Origin: Terrisporobacter othiniensis
GTDB lineage: Bacteria > Bacillota > Clostridia > Peptostreptococcales > Peptostreptococcaceae
DNA length: 64,000 nt
Direction of reading: 5' to 3'
Assembly: GCF_000808015.1 (NCBI RefSeq)
Contig: NZ_JWHR01000038.1
Location: 1 to 64,000, forward strand
The position numbers and the translations under genes were made by a program. Position 1 is the first letter of the stretch; each line of letters starts with the position of its first letter. Positions 1 through 9,307 of the stretch are shown here, piece by piece. The notes beneath the pieces were generated by a model that worked only from the letters and a program-made list of their open reading frames with translations, had not been told where the DNA came from and did no database searches.

Positions 1-145
1 GTCGATAATTATCATATTATATAAAAATTCATATAAAAATATGAAGTATAATAAATAAAAAGTGACAAAATAGTTTAAATGAAGAAATAAATTAATTGTG
101 TGTATATATATACAATGTTAATAAATTGATTATTTATTAATATAA

Positions 146-182
146 AAAAGATAGATGTAATAAAAAATTACTTCTATCTTTT
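146..182 (-). terminator. Intrinsic terminator of the aldolase gene
   Basis: A near-perfect hairpin with arms AAAAGATAGA(A/T)GTAAT and a short T/A loop lies 26 bases beyond the aldolase stop on the minus strand, followed by a T-rich stretch. Bases 1-145 hold only AT-rich sequence with no gene I can support. Confidence 0.7.
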
Positions 183-208
183 AAGATTTCTAAATTAAAC
201 TATTAAAA

Positions 209-1072
209 TTATGCTTGGTTTATAGAACCGAATAATTCCATTTTTTCTTTAACGCATGCTTTTATAGCATCAACGCCTGGAGCTAATAATTTACGAGGGT
301 CAAATCCTTTACCTTGTAAATCTTTTCCTTCTTCTATGTATTTACGAGTAGCTTCAGCAAATACTAATTGGCATTCAGTATTAACATTGATTTTAGCAAC
401 ACCTAAAGATATAGCTTCTTTTATCATATCTTCTGGTATACCAGTTCCTCCATGTAATACTAATGGCATATCTCCTGTAGCATCGTTTATTTTTCCTAAT
501 GCTTCGAAGTTTAATCCAGCCCAGTTAGAAGGATATTGACCATGTATATTACCTATACCAGCAGCTAAGAAGTCTATTCCTAAGTCAGATATAGCTTTAC
601 ATTCTTGAGGGTCAGCTATTTCACCAGCACCTACAACACCGTCTTCTTCTCCACCTATTGAACCAACTTCAGCTTCTATAGATATACCTTTTGAGTGAGC
701 TAACTCAACTAATTCTTTAGTTTTAGCAACATTCTCATCAAATGGATAATGAGATCCATCAAACATTACTGAAGAGAATCCAGCTTCTATAGTTTTTAAT
801 ACTCCTTCATAAGAACCGTGATCTAAATGAAGAGCAACTGGAACAGTTATATTTAATCCTTTTATTAATCCATTTACCATTCCTACTACTGTATCATATC
901 CACCCATGTATTTTCCAGCACCTTCAGATACTCCAAGTATAACAGGTGAATTGTTTTCTTGAGCAGTCAATAATATTGCTTTTGTCCATTCTAAGTTATT
1001 TATATTGAATTGACCTACTGCGTATTTTCCTTCTCTTGCTTTAATTAGCATTTCTCTTGCAGAAACTAACAT
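209..1072 (-). CDS. fba: Class II fructose-bisphosphate aldolase
   Basis: Zinc-dependent aldolase (287 aa) that cleaves fructose-1,6-bisphosphate to dihydroxyacetone phosphate and glyceraldehyde-3-phosphate in cytosolic glycolysis and gluconeogenesis. The class II signature is visible: L-H-L-D-H-G around residues 81-86 (catalytic Asp and a zinc His), the acidic A-E-V-G-S-I-G-G segment, G-N-I-H-G with a second zinc His, and L-H-G-G-T-G with a third. Length is normal for the Firmicutes FbaA type. The ATG has a good site (GGAGG, 8 bases upstream on the minus strand). Single-gene unit with its own terminator. A tagatose-bisphosphate aldolase is closely related, but no tagatose genes are nearby and the sequence reads as the housekeeping Fba. 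Confidence 0.95.
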   Translation of the reverse strand: MLVSAREMLIKAREGKYAVGQFNINNLEWTKAILLTAQENNSPVILGVSEGAGKYMGGYDTVVGMVNGLIKGLNITVPVALHLDHGSYEGVLKTIEAGFSSVMFDGSHYPFDENVAKTKELVELAHSKGISIEAEVGSIGGEEDGVVGAGEIADPQECKAISDLGIDFLAAGIGNIHGQYPSNWAGLNFEALGKINDATGDMPLVLHGGTGIPEDMIKEAISLGVAKINVNTECQLVFAEATRKYIEEGKDLQGKGFDPRKLLAPGVDAIKACVKEKMELFGSINQA

Positions 1073-1270
1073 ATTTAAACCTCCAAATTTTAATTAAGTT
1101 TAAAATTTATAAAACCTACCCATCATTTATATTATATAACTAAAATAAAAAAGAGTATAGGGTAAATTATAATAAGCAAAAACTTAAATTATAATATATA
1201 ATAGTGATTATGTTATTTTATATGAAAATAAATTATTTAAATAAAAATGCTTCTTAAGGAGGTAAATATA

Positions 1271-1993
1271 ATGGCAAAAAAATTAAGAGTAGATAAAGTT
1301 CTGTCTAATTTAGGATATGGAAGTAGAGCAGAATTGAAAATGTACTGTAAAAAAGGATTAGTTAAGGTAAATGATAAAGTGATATCCAATCCTGGGACGC
1401 AAGTTGATACAGATATTGATAAAATAGAATTTAATAATGAAGTAGTACGATATAGAGAATTTGTTTATATAATGATGAATAAACCAGATGGATATTTATC
1501 AGCAACTTTTGATAAAAGAGATCCAATAGTTTTAGATCTAATAGATCCATCCTACTTAACATTTGAACCATTTCCAGTTGGAAGGTTAGATAAGGATACA
1601 GAAGGTCTTTTAGTTTTAACTAATGACGGTCAACTGGCTCATAGAGTATTGTCACCTAAGAAACATGTTCCTAAAACATATTATGCAAAAATAGAGGGAA
1701 TAGTAACACAAGAAGATGTGAAAGCATTTGAAAAAGGTGTTACTTTAGATGATGGATATGAAACTATGCCTTCTCAACTTAAAATTATAGAAAGTGGGGA
1801 CGTATCAGAAATAGAACTTACTATACATGAAGGAAAATTCCACCAAGTAAAAAGAATGTTTGAGAGTGTGGGCAAAAAAGTAGTATACTTGAAAAGACTG
1901 TCTATGGGTAAATTAATTCTAGATGAAACATTAAGTCTAGGTGAATATAGAGAATTAACTGATAAAGAAGTTAAATTAATAGAAGAAAGATAA
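1271..1993 (+). CDS. RsuA-family rRNA pseudouridine synthase
   Basis: Isomerises a specific uridine in ribosomal RNA to pseudouridine; RsuA members act on U516 of 16S rRNA. An N-terminal S4 RNA-binding domain (about residues 2-60) is followed by the synthase domain with the signature G-R-L-D-K-D-T-E-G-L-L, whose Asp is the catalytic nucleophile, and the conserved H-Q-V-K-R-M-F segment near the C-terminus. The ATG at 1271 is preceded by AAGGAGG at 1256-1262; an in-frame upstream ATG at 1247 has no site, so 240 aa is preferred. Four bases separate its stop from the upstream in-frame GTG of the next gene, so the two rRNA-modification genes are probably cotranscribed. Whether the target is U516 or a 23S position (RluB-like) cannot be settled from sequence alone. 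Confidence 0.9.
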   Translation: MAKKLRVDKVLSNLGYGSRAELKMYCKKGLVKVNDKVISNPGTQVDTDIDKIEFNNEVVRYREFVYIMMNKPDGYLSATFDKRDPIVLDLIDPSYLTFEPFPVGRLDKDTEGLLVLTNDGQLAHRVLSPKKHVPKTYYAKIEGIVTQEDVKAFEKGVTLDDGYETMPSQLKIIESGDVSEIELTIHEGKFHQVKRMFESVGKKVVYLKRLSMGKLILDETLSLGEYRELTDKEVKLIEER

Positions 1994-2012
1994 GATAGTG
2001 GAGGAAATTATA

Positions 2013-3365
2013 GTGAAAAGAAAAGATGTAATTGAATTTGAAGTAGGCTCTATGGAGTTTGGAGGAGAGTCTTCAACTTTAATAGGAAAAAGAAAAATAA
2101 AAATGAAGGGCGGAATTACAGGTCAAAAAGTAAAAGCTATTGTTAAAAAAGCAAGAAGTGAAAAGGCTGAAGTAAAACTACTTGAAGTATTAGAAAATTC
2201 ACCACTAGAAACTTCTCCAGTATGTAAGCACTTTGGACAATGTGGAGGATGTTCTATATTATCTGTTCCTTATGAAAAACAATTAGAAATAAAATCAGAA
2301 CAAGTTTTAAAATTATTTGAAGAGCAAGGAATAGAAGGATTTGAATTTTTAGGAATAGAAGGAAGTCCAGTAGAAAGATTATATAGAAATAAAATGGAGT
2401 ATACTTTTGGAGATGAAGTAAAAGGTGGACCTCTTACTTTAGGAATGCATAAAAAAGGAAGACATCTAGATATCATAACTGTTGATGATTGTAGATTAGT
2501 AGATGAAGACTTTATAAAAGTATTAAGTTCTACAGTTGAGTATTTTGTAGGAAAAAATCTTCCTTATTATAGAATAAATTCTCATCAAGGTTATTTGAGA
2601 AATTTAGTTGTTAGAAAAGGTGTAAATACTAATGAATTAATGGTTAATATAGTAACAACTACTCAAGAAGATTTTGATATGAGTGAGTATAAAGATATGA
2701 TATTAAACCTTGGAACAAAAGCAGAAGTGGTAAGTATATTACACACTATAAATGATGGACTTGCTGATGCAGTTAATTGTGATGAGTTAAGAATTTTACA
2801 TGGAAGAGACTATATAGAAGAAGTAGTTTTAGGACTTAGATTTAAAATATCTCCATTCTCATTCTTCCAAACAAACACTAAAGGTGCTGAAAAATTATAC
2901 AACATAGCTAGAGAATTTGTGGGAGATCATGAAGGAAAAGTATTATTTGACTTATACAGTGGAACGGGAACTATAGGACAAGTTATGGCAAGTGCTGCGA
3001 AACAAGTTTATGGTATAGAAATAATAGAAGAAGCTGTTGTAGCTGCAAATGAAAATACTAAATTAAATGGGCTTGATAACTGTGAATTTATAGCAGGAGA
3101 CGTGGCTAAAGTAGTTAAGAACCTATCTGAAAAGCCAGACTTAATAATAGTTGACCCACCAAGACCAGGCGTTCATAAAGATGCAATAAGAGATATAAGT
3201 GGATTTGGTGCTAATGAAATAGTTTATATTTCATGTAATCCTAAGACTTTAGTTTTAGATATAAAAGGATTTGAAGCTTATGGATATAAAGTGGAAAAAG
3301 TTAAATGTATGGATATGTTCCCAAATACACCACATTGCGAAACTATAGTAAAATTAAATAAATAA
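2013..3365 (+). CDS. rlmD: 23S rRNA uracil-C5 methyltransferase, RlmD/RlmCD family
   Basis: SAM-dependent RNA methyltransferase that makes 5-methyluridine in 23S rRNA; single Firmicutes enzymes of this family can modify both U747 and U1939. An N-terminal TRAM-like beta domain is followed by a Cys-rich iron-sulfur segment (C-K-H-F-G-Q-C-G-G-C), the SAM-binding motif D-L-Y-S-G-T-G-T-I-G, the I-V-D-P-P-R-P-G motif, and the catalytic Cys in Y-I-S-C-N-P. An in-frame GTG at 1998 is too early because GGAGG (2000-2004) lies downstream of it; the GTG at 2013 sits 8 bases after that site and gives 450 aa. The exact rRNA targets are inferred from the family. Confidence 0.92.
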   Translation: MKRKDVIEFEVGSMEFGGESSTLIGKRKIKMKGGITGQKVKAIVKKARSEKAEVKLLEVLENSPLETSPVCKHFGQCGGCSILSVPYEKQLEIKSEQVLKLFEEQGIEGFEFLGIEGSPVERLYRNKMEYTFGDEVKGGPLTLGMHKKGRHLDIITVDDCRLVDEDFIKVLSSTVEYFVGKNLPYYRINSHQGYLRNLVVRKGVNTNELMVNIVTTTQEDFDMSEYKDMILNLGTKAEVVSILHTINDGLADAVNCDELRILHGRDYIEEVVLGLRFKISPFSFFQTNTKGAEKLYNIAREFVGDHEGKVLFDLYSGTGTIGQVMASAAKQVYGIEIIEEAVVAANENTKLNGLDNCEFIAGDVAKVVKNLSEKPDLIIVDPPRPGVHKDAIRDISGFGANEIVYISCNPKTLVLDIKGFEAYGYKVEKVKCMDMFPNTPHCETIVKLNK

Positions 3366-3487
3366 TTGTATTTATCAATTAAAGTCTAATTATCTCTAAT
3401 AAACTTTAATTATAATCTGTTAAAATATGATTAAATTTAAGGAATAGAACTGATAAAATGGAAGACAAAATAAATATAATTAGAAGT

Positions 3488-3539
3488 AATGTAAGTACAG
3501 GGATTAATCAATATATTGATTAATCCCTGTACTTACATT
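3488..3539. repeat. Perfect 52-bp palindrome
   Basis: Two 26-base arms are exact reverse complements with no spacer, centred between 3513 and 3514. It lies 122 bases beyond the methyltransferase stop and about 310 before the AraC-type regulator. It could act as a bidirectional terminator (a short T-rich run follows), but a 26-bp spacerless perfect stem is longer than the other terminators here. It marks the upstream edge of the sugar cassette. Confidence 0.85.
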
Positions 3540-3852
3540 TTAATCAAATTTTAGGGTAATTGTAATGAAGGTTTGGTTATTTTAAGACTTAGAAATCGAC
3601 ACTTTTTATTAATTAAACTCTAATTTAACTTTAGAAAGTTGGATATTTTACTATAGCTCATGATAATAAAATTAAAATATGATTTAGTGCTTATACTAGA
3701 AACATAATAATTGTAAAGTTTTGTAGAATGTCTTGATACAGTGAGGTATAATCACAAGCGACAAATATGATATAATGTGAAAAAAGAGTAGGAATAAAGT
3801 AGAAGTCTATAACCACAAATAAAAGAAGATTTGGAGAGGAGTGTCGAATGAA
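3540..3852 (+). other. Upstream region of the AraC-type regulator
   Basis: No open frame of note. It holds two TATAAT-like hexamers (about 3746-3751 and 3771-3776) without a convincing -35 box at standard spacing, so a promoter for the regulator is likely here but not resolved. The GGAGAGGAG ribosome-binding site ends the region. Confidence 0.3.
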
Positions 3853-4923
3853 ATGTTTATATTTCCATGGTATACGTTAAACGATCAAATTAAAATTACA
3901 TCAAATGCCAGTAGGGAAGAAAGGTTACAGATGAAAAGAACAGACCGTATGAGATATATGAACGTGCCGTTTGCTATTAATATTATGTCAGGTAACCAAT
4001 ATGAAGAAAAACAAAACATTTCTTTTGGAGGAATAAGTGAAGGAGAACGATTTACTGCTAGGCAAAAAACACAATGTAAAGAACAGGTGGATGGAAAAAT
4101 GATTTTTCCAAGTGAATGGGGAATTCAAATGCATCAACATGATTATTTTGAATTAATGTATGTGCTAGAGGGAAGTGTGGAACAAAAAATTGAAAATAGC
4201 ACTTACATATATAAAAAAGGACAGGCTTGTTTTATCAATCGTAATACAAAGCATTGTGAAATATCAGGAAAGGATTTTTCTGTAGTTTATTTATGCTTGT
4301 CAAAAGAATATGTTAGAAGGTTAATAGAGATGACAAGTAATTCTTCAGGTATGATTTACCGATTTCTGAACTCTAACTTGCAAGAAAAAGCTACTTATAA
4401 GAAAGATTATTTGTTTTTAAATGCGTTTCAAAATGAAGAGGTTATTAAGTGTACATGTTATTTATTTGAAAAAATGACAAAAGAATTAGAGGAGAAGAAT
4501 CCAGGGTACTTATTTATTTTTCACGGTTTAGTAGAAAGGGTCTTTAATATTTTACAAGATAAAAATAAGTATCAGCTTTTATATGTTTCCTTAGATTCTA
4601 CTGTAGAAGAAATACTTTTCACACGGATTAAAGATTTTATTGAAGAAAACCCAGGAAAGTGTTCCAGACAGGAGATTTCTACAAAATTAAATTATAGTGG
4701 GGATTACTTGAATCGAATCGTAAAAAAATATACGGGGCTTAATATTACACAGTATTGTCAAAAGGTTGCACTAAATGAAACAAAAAGGCTATTGCGCGAG
4801 GGTAATATGAGTATTTCAGCTATTATTGATAAGGTTGGTTTTAAAAATCATAGTTATTTTTATGAACTTTTTAAAAAAGAATTTGGTGTGCTACCAAGTG
4901 AATATAGAAAAATGCATAGATAA
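3853..4923 (+). CDS. AraC-family transcriptional regulator
   Basis: Probable sugar-responsive activator of the adjacent transporter and glycosidase genes. The N-terminal half has a cupin-type effector pocket (around M-H-Q-H-D-Y-F-E-L-M-Y-V-L-E-G-S and the later K-K-G-Q-A-C-F-I-N). The C-terminal 100 residues form the double helix-turn-helix of AraC proteins, with the second helix pair ending in V-G-F-K-N-H-S-Y-F-Y-E-L-F-K-K-E-F-G. The site GGAGAGGAG (3833-3841) overlaps an in-frame GTG at 3841, so the ATG at 3853 is the likelier start (356 aa; 360 aa from GTG). Arginine codons include CGT and CGA alongside AGA, unlike most neighbours. The inducing sugar is unknown. Confidence 0.88.
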   Translation: MFIFPWYTLNDQIKITSNASREERLQMKRTDRMRYMNVPFAINIMSGNQYEEKQNISFGGISEGERFTARQKTQCKEQVDGKMIFPSEWGIQMHQHDYFELMYVLEGSVEQKIENSTYIYKKGQACFINRNTKHCEISGKDFSVVYLCLSKEYVRRLIEMTSNSSGMIYRFLNSNLQEKATYKKDYLFLNAFQNEEVIKCTCYLFEKMTKELEEKNPGYLFIFHGLVERVFNILQDKNKYQLLYVSLDSTVEEILFTRIKDFIEENPGKCSRQEISTKLNYSGDYLNRIVKKYTGLNITQYCQKVALNETKRLLREGNMSISAIIDKVGFKNHSYFYELFKKEFGVLPSEYRKMHR

Positions 4924-5042
4924 ACAGGTCTGAATATGATATAAGAATATATAATATGTCGTGTTTACAACAGTATTTTTCTCACAATATGTGTAGTAAG
5001 ATTAATATTAGAAATTGATTGTACTATACAAGGGGGGAAGAC

Positions 5043-6431
5043 ATGCAAATAATAGGAAAAAATGTAAATATGTCTCAAGTGTATGAAGGAGAAGTAAAAG
5101 GTCGTGAGATGTTTGGTCATGCCATTGCAGGTTTTGGACAAAATCTTATTTTTGGATTATGGAGTAGCTATATGCTTGTCTTTTATACAGATATTTTCGG
5201 TATTTCAGCAGGAGCAGCAGGCATTATTATGTTACTGACAAGAGTATGGGATGGATTTAATGACCCTATGATGGGATCTATTGCTGACCACACTAGAACC
5301 AAATGGGGAAGATATAGACCATGGCTTTTATTCATGTCACCGATTATTGTAATTTTTTTAGTACTAAATTTTAGTTCACCAGACTTATCACCTGTAGCTA
5401 AGATCGTATACGCAAGCATTACTTATGTTATGATGAGTATGGCATTTACAGCAGTAGATGTTCCATATTGGACTATGCCAGCTGCAATGTCTGCAGATGT
5501 ACAGAAACGCTCTAGAATTATTAGTTTTTCTCGTATGTCAACAACAGTAGCAACAACAGTTCTTGGTGTTATCGCAGTACCTTTGATTAATGCATTTGGT
5601 CAAGGAGATATGAAAAAAGGTTATATGATGACTGCACTAGCAATTGGTCTTGTTGGAGCAAGCTTTTATCTGATTGGATTTGCGAATATTAGGGAACATG
5701 TACAGCCAATAGCAAATCAGAAAATTGGTTTTAAGAGTTCTGTAAGGGCAATTGTTCGAAATAAACCACTATTATTATTACTTGCTTGTGGTTTACTTGG
5801 AAATACTGGGACAATGTTAAAACAGGGTATGGTAATCTACTATGTACAGTACTGTGTTGGTGATTTTAATTTAATACCAATTTTTAGTGTATTATTTTTA
5901 CCAGGTATGATTTTAGGTCTTGCAATTGCACCAATATTTACGAAAAGATTTGATTCGAAAACTGTATTTATTGGTTCTAGAATTTTTGGAATTGTAGTAG
6001 ACGTTATCTTCTTCTTTGCAGGATTTAGTAATATTCCACTTACAATGTTCTTGTATGCATTAACAAGTATTCCACTTGGAATTTCATCAGTAGTTTCTGC
6101 AACTATGCTTACAAATACAATTGAGTATGCTGAGTGGAAATTTGGAAATCGTCAGGAAGGTTTAATCAGCTCCACACAAACTTTAACAGCAAAAATTGGA
6201 ATGGCATTAAGTGTTGGTGTTACAGGACTTGTTTTACAAATTGCAAACTATGTACCAAATCAGGTGCAGACACACGAAACACAGATGATGATTCATGGAG
6301 CATTTACTTTATTCTGTGCGGTAGTAGGTTTACTTGGAATTATTCCAATGCTATTTAATAAATTTACAGATAAAAGACATGCAGAAATTGTGAAAGAGTT
6401 AGAAGAACGTAGAAAACAAGCAAGACAGTAA
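5043..6431 (+). CDS. GPH-family sugar:cation symporter (MFS)
   Basis: Twelve-helix inner-membrane transporter of the glycoside-pentoside-hexuronide family, which imports galactosides, glucuronides, xylosides or similar glycosides with a cation. The family motif in the first cytoplasmic loop is visible: D-P-M-M-G-S-I-A-D-H-T-R-T-K-W-G-R-Y-R-P-W at about residues 77-97. Length (462 aa) is typical. The ATG at 5043 follows a GGGGGGAAG site; an in-frame TTG at 5019 lies upstream of that site and is rejected. It sits 14 bases before the glycosidase gene, so the two form a transport-and-hydrolysis pair. The substrate cannot be read from sequence; the GH2 partner suggests a beta-galactoside or beta-glucuronide. 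Confidence 0.9.
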   Translation: MQIIGKNVNMSQVYEGEVKGREMFGHAIAGFGQNLIFGLWSSYMLVFYTDIFGISAGAAGIIMLLTRVWDGFNDPMMGSIADHTRTKWGRYRPWLLFMSPIIVIFLVLNFSSPDLSPVAKIVYASITYVMMSMAFTAVDVPYWTMPAAMSADVQKRSRIISFSRMSTTVATTVLGVIAVPLINAFGQGDMKKGYMMTALAIGLVGASFYLIGFANIREHVQPIANQKIGFKSSVRAIVRNKPLLLLLACGLLGNTGTMLKQGMVIYYVQYCVGDFNLIPIFSVLFLPGMILGLAIAPIFTKRFDSKTVFIGSRIFGIVVDVIFFFAGFSNIPLTMFLYALTSIPLGISSVVSATMLTNTIEYAEWKFGNRQEGLISSTQTLTAKIGMALSVGVTGLVLQIANYVPNQVQTHETQMMIHGAFTLFCAVVGLLGIIPMLFNKFTDKRHAEIVKELEERRKQARQ

Positions 6432-6445
6432 AAAGGAGTGACTAT

Positions 6446-8917
6446 ATGAGAAATAAACAAAACTTTGATAGGGATTGGACATATATAATTGATGAAGTAG
6501 GTCCACTGGCAAAAACATATGCTAAAAGTGGAATAATTGCTGGTATTACAAATGCGGTAGATGGTGAATTGTTTGAACCATTTGCAGGAGCTGGCAACAT
6601 GATAAGAGCTTTGCAAGATATTCTACCTGCAGGTGACGATGCAAAGGAAAATGTCGATGCTGCTAATATGTTAATGGGAAATCTTCCTGAAAAGGCTAAA
6701 TCGGCAAAGGATTGGAAAAAGGTAAACTTACCACATGACTTCCGTGTAGAGATTGGTGTATCAGATGATGCGACAAACTGGGCACAAGGATATATTCCTG
6801 ATGGTATTGCATATTATAGAAAAGCATTTAAAGTATCGAAAAGTTTACTAGGAAAACGTATAGTATTAGAATTTGATGGTGTAATGCGTAATGCATCTTT
6901 CTGGTATAATGGTTGTTTTATTGGAGATCATTATTCAGGATATACTGGATTTCAATTTGATGTAACAGAACTTACTAAGTATGGTGATGAAGAAGGGGAT
7001 AACGTTATCTTGGTTCGTTGTGATACTACAAATGGAAGTGAAGGATGGTGGTATGAAGGCGGTGGTATTTATCGTCATACATGGCTGACAACTTATGAAA
7101 ATATTCATGTGGATCGTTGGGGTGTATTTGTAAAGCCAATAGTAGAGGGTAAAAATGCAAATCTTGAAATAGAAACTACTGTTTGTAATGAAACTTTTGA
7201 AGAAGCTAAATATACAGTACGTACCGTGATTACTGATCCAACAGGAAAAGAAGTTGGAATTGTAGAAACAGAAGGAAATCTTCCAATCTACGGGAAAGAG
7301 ACATTAAAGAGTTATTTGAATCTAAAGGATGTTTTCTTATGGGATTGTAGTAATCCATGTCTTTATACAGCTACTACTGAAATTTTTGTATCAGGGGAGT
7401 TAGTTGATAATTATAACACTACATTTGGTATCCGAAGCATTGCCTACACAGAACAAGGCCTTTTATTAAATGGTGTACAGACACCTTTATACGGAACTTG
7501 TTTCCATCAGGATTTTGTAGGAGTAGGTGCTGCTATTCCAGATGCAATTCAGAACTATAAGATTCAAAAAATTAAAGAAATTGGTTTTAATGCATTTCGT
7601 TCTTCGCATAATCCAGCAACCTTAGAATTATTGGATGCTTGTGATCGCTTAGGTGTTTTAGTAATTAATGAAAATCGTATTATCGAAACAACAAAGCATA
7701 GAATGGAAGATTTAGAAGAATTGATTAAAAGTTCAAGAAATCATCCATCTGTTTTTGCATGGAGTATGTCAAATGAAGAAATTTTTGCAGGAAGCTATCA
7801 GGCATTACGAATTTTGGATAAAATGTTACCATTTGCAAAAAATTTAGATGATAGTAGGTTATTCTTATCTGCAGAAGCTTTTCTTTCTGGGGAAATGGCA
7901 GCAAAATATGGATTAGAACTTTATGATGTGTTTGGAATGAATTATGCAGAATCGGCGTTAAATGATAATCAGATAAAGAAATTATCTTCTGAATATCCAG
8001 GTATGAAGTTCCTTAGTACAGAAAGTGCGTCTTGGTATACAACTAGGGGTATTTATGAAGATAATAAGGAACGTGGACATTGTTCTAGCTATGGAACTCG
8101 CTATGTTATGATGGGTGGAGAAGGCGGCCCAAATGCAGGAGGAACTGCAAAACCATGGAGAACTTGGAATTTCTATGAGGAAAATCCAAAGACGGGAGGG
8201 TTCTTTATATGGACAGGTTTTGACTATCGTGGAGAGCCAACACCATTAAAAGATTATCAGGTATGCTCAAATTTTGGAATCATGGATACTTGTGGTTTCC
8301 CAAAAGATGACTGTTTCTACTATCAGGCACGAATGAAAGAAACACCAATACTTCACATTATGCCACACTGGACATGGGATAAAGAAGGAGATATAAAAGT
8401 AATTCGCTTATATACAAATTGTGATGAGGCAGAACTGTTCTTAAACGGTAAATCATTGGGAAGAAAACCATTAGAAGAAGATTGGATTCAGTTTGACGTT
8501 GAATACCATCCGGGTGAATTATTGGCAGTTGGGTATCGAGGAGGAGAAATAGTAGCTCGTGATATACAAAGGACTGCTGGAAAACCTGTAGCAATTCATA
8601 TGACAGCAGATCGTAATGTAATTCACGGCGATGGTATGGATGTTGCCTGTGTAACTGTATCTATAGTAGATGAGCATGGAATTATTGTTCCAAATGCAGA
8701 AAATAATGTAACATTTGATGTATCTGGGGCAGGTTATTTATTGGGACTTGGAAATGGTGATCCAGGATGTAGAGAGAATGATAAGGCATCAAGTAGACAT
8801 GCTTTTTCAGGTTTGATTCTTGCCCTCGTTCAATCTGAGGAACAAACAGGAAAAATCAAGGTTCGTGCAACTTCACCAGAGTTGGAAGCTTGTGAACTTG
8901 TATTAACAGCACAATAA
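6446..8917 (+). CDS. Glycoside hydrolase family 2 enzyme (beta-galactosidase/beta-glucuronidase type)
   Basis: Retaining beta-glycosidase, cytosolic (no signal peptide), expected to hydrolyse the sugar brought in by the adjacent symporter. Sandwich domains (about residues 70-330) precede a TIM barrel. The acid/base Glu is E444 in W-S-M-S-N-E and the nucleophile is probably E526 in L-S-T-E-S-A. The C-terminal part has the extra beta-sandwich domains of larger GH2 enzymes, including a bacterial Ig-like stretch near residues 715-800. The start ATG follows AAAAGGAGTG. Residues about 12-72, between the usual N-terminal F-x-x-x-W strand and the L-P-H-D-F motif, form an insert I do not recognise. 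CGT arginine codons and higher GC than the neighbours suggest acquisition. Substrate is undetermined. Confidence 0.9.
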   Translation: MRNKQNFDRDWTYIIDEVGPLAKTYAKSGIIAGITNAVDGELFEPFAGAGNMIRALQDILPAGDDAKENVDAANMLMGNLPEKAKSAKDWKKVNLPHDFRVEIGVSDDATNWAQGYIPDGIAYYRKAFKVSKSLLGKRIVLEFDGVMRNASFWYNGCFIGDHYSGYTGFQFDVTELTKYGDEEGDNVILVRCDTTNGSEGWWYEGGGIYRHTWLTTYENIHVDRWGVFVKPIVEGKNANLEIETTVCNETFEEAKYTVRTVITDPTGKEVGIVETEGNLPIYGKETLKSYLNLKDVFLWDCSNPCLYTATTEIFVSGELVDNYNTTFGIRSIAYTEQGLLLNGVQTPLYGTCFHQDFVGVGAAIPDAIQNYKIQKIKEIGFNAFRSSHNPATLELLDACDRLGVLVINENRIIETTKHRMEDLEELIKSSRNHPSVFAWSMSNEEIFAGSYQALRILDKMLPFAKNLDDSRLFLSAEAFLSGEMAAKYGLELYDVFGMNYAESALNDNQIKKLSSEYPGMKFLSTESASWYTTRGIYEDNKERGHCSSYGTRYVMMGGEGGPNAGGTAKPWRTWNFYEENPKTGGFFIWTGFDYRGEPTPLKDYQVCSNFGIMDTCGFPKDDCFYYQARMKETPILHIMPHWTWDKEGDIKVIRLYTNCDEAELFLNGKSLGRKPLEEDWIQFDVEYHPGELLAVGYRGGEIVARDIQRTAGKPVAIHMTADRNVIHGDGMDVACVTVSIVDEHGIIVPNAENNVTFDVSGAGYLLGLGNGDPGCRENDKASSRHAFSGLILALVQSEEQTGKIKVRATSPELEACELVLTAQ

Positions 8918-8930
8918 AAGATATAAAAAG

Positions 8931-8962
8931 TGCAAACATAGCGTGTCATGTTTGCATTTTTT
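8931..8962 (+). terminator. Terminator of the sugar cassette
   Basis: The 9-bp perfect stem TGCAAACAT/ATGTTTGCA is followed by six T residues, 13 bases after the glycosidase stop. Confidence 0.9.
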
Positions 8963-9307
8963 ATGTTAAATTTAGAATAGGTTTAACATATTTTATATAA
9001 ATTGAAGATTAATTTAATATTATACTTTGTAATATAATAATTATGAGAATGAAAACTTTAAGATTAGTAGGAAGATTTAGGGTATTTGTATTAAGAATGC
9101 TAAATTTGCATATATGAATCTAAAACTTTATATTATGTTTTGTGAAATATAGAAAAATAAAATTATATATCTCTATAAAATTTAATAGTAACATGATAAT
9201 GAAAACCTTTTATTTTAATGTTATACTAGAGAAAACTGCTAAATTTTTAACAGTATTACTTAGGAACTAATTCTTGTTTCTAATGACAAATAGGGGGGGA
9301 ATTAAAC
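8963..9307 (+). other. Long AT-rich gap before prolyl aminopeptidase
   Basis: No gene or known RNA family recognised. A TG-extended -10 (TATACT at 9222-9227) is the best promoter candidate for the downstream gene, without a clear -35. A 23-codon frame from 9043 lacks a ribosome-binding site and is not called. Confidence 0.3.

Noticed and set aside
6293-6616. Minus-strand open frame of 107 codons across the GPH/GH2 junction
   Set aside because: Lies antisense to two clear genes, has no ribosome site and no recognisable protein features.
9043-9114. Small 23-codon frame before prolyl aminopeptidase
   Set aside because: No ribosome-binding site and no recognisable composition; likely chance in AT-rich DNA.
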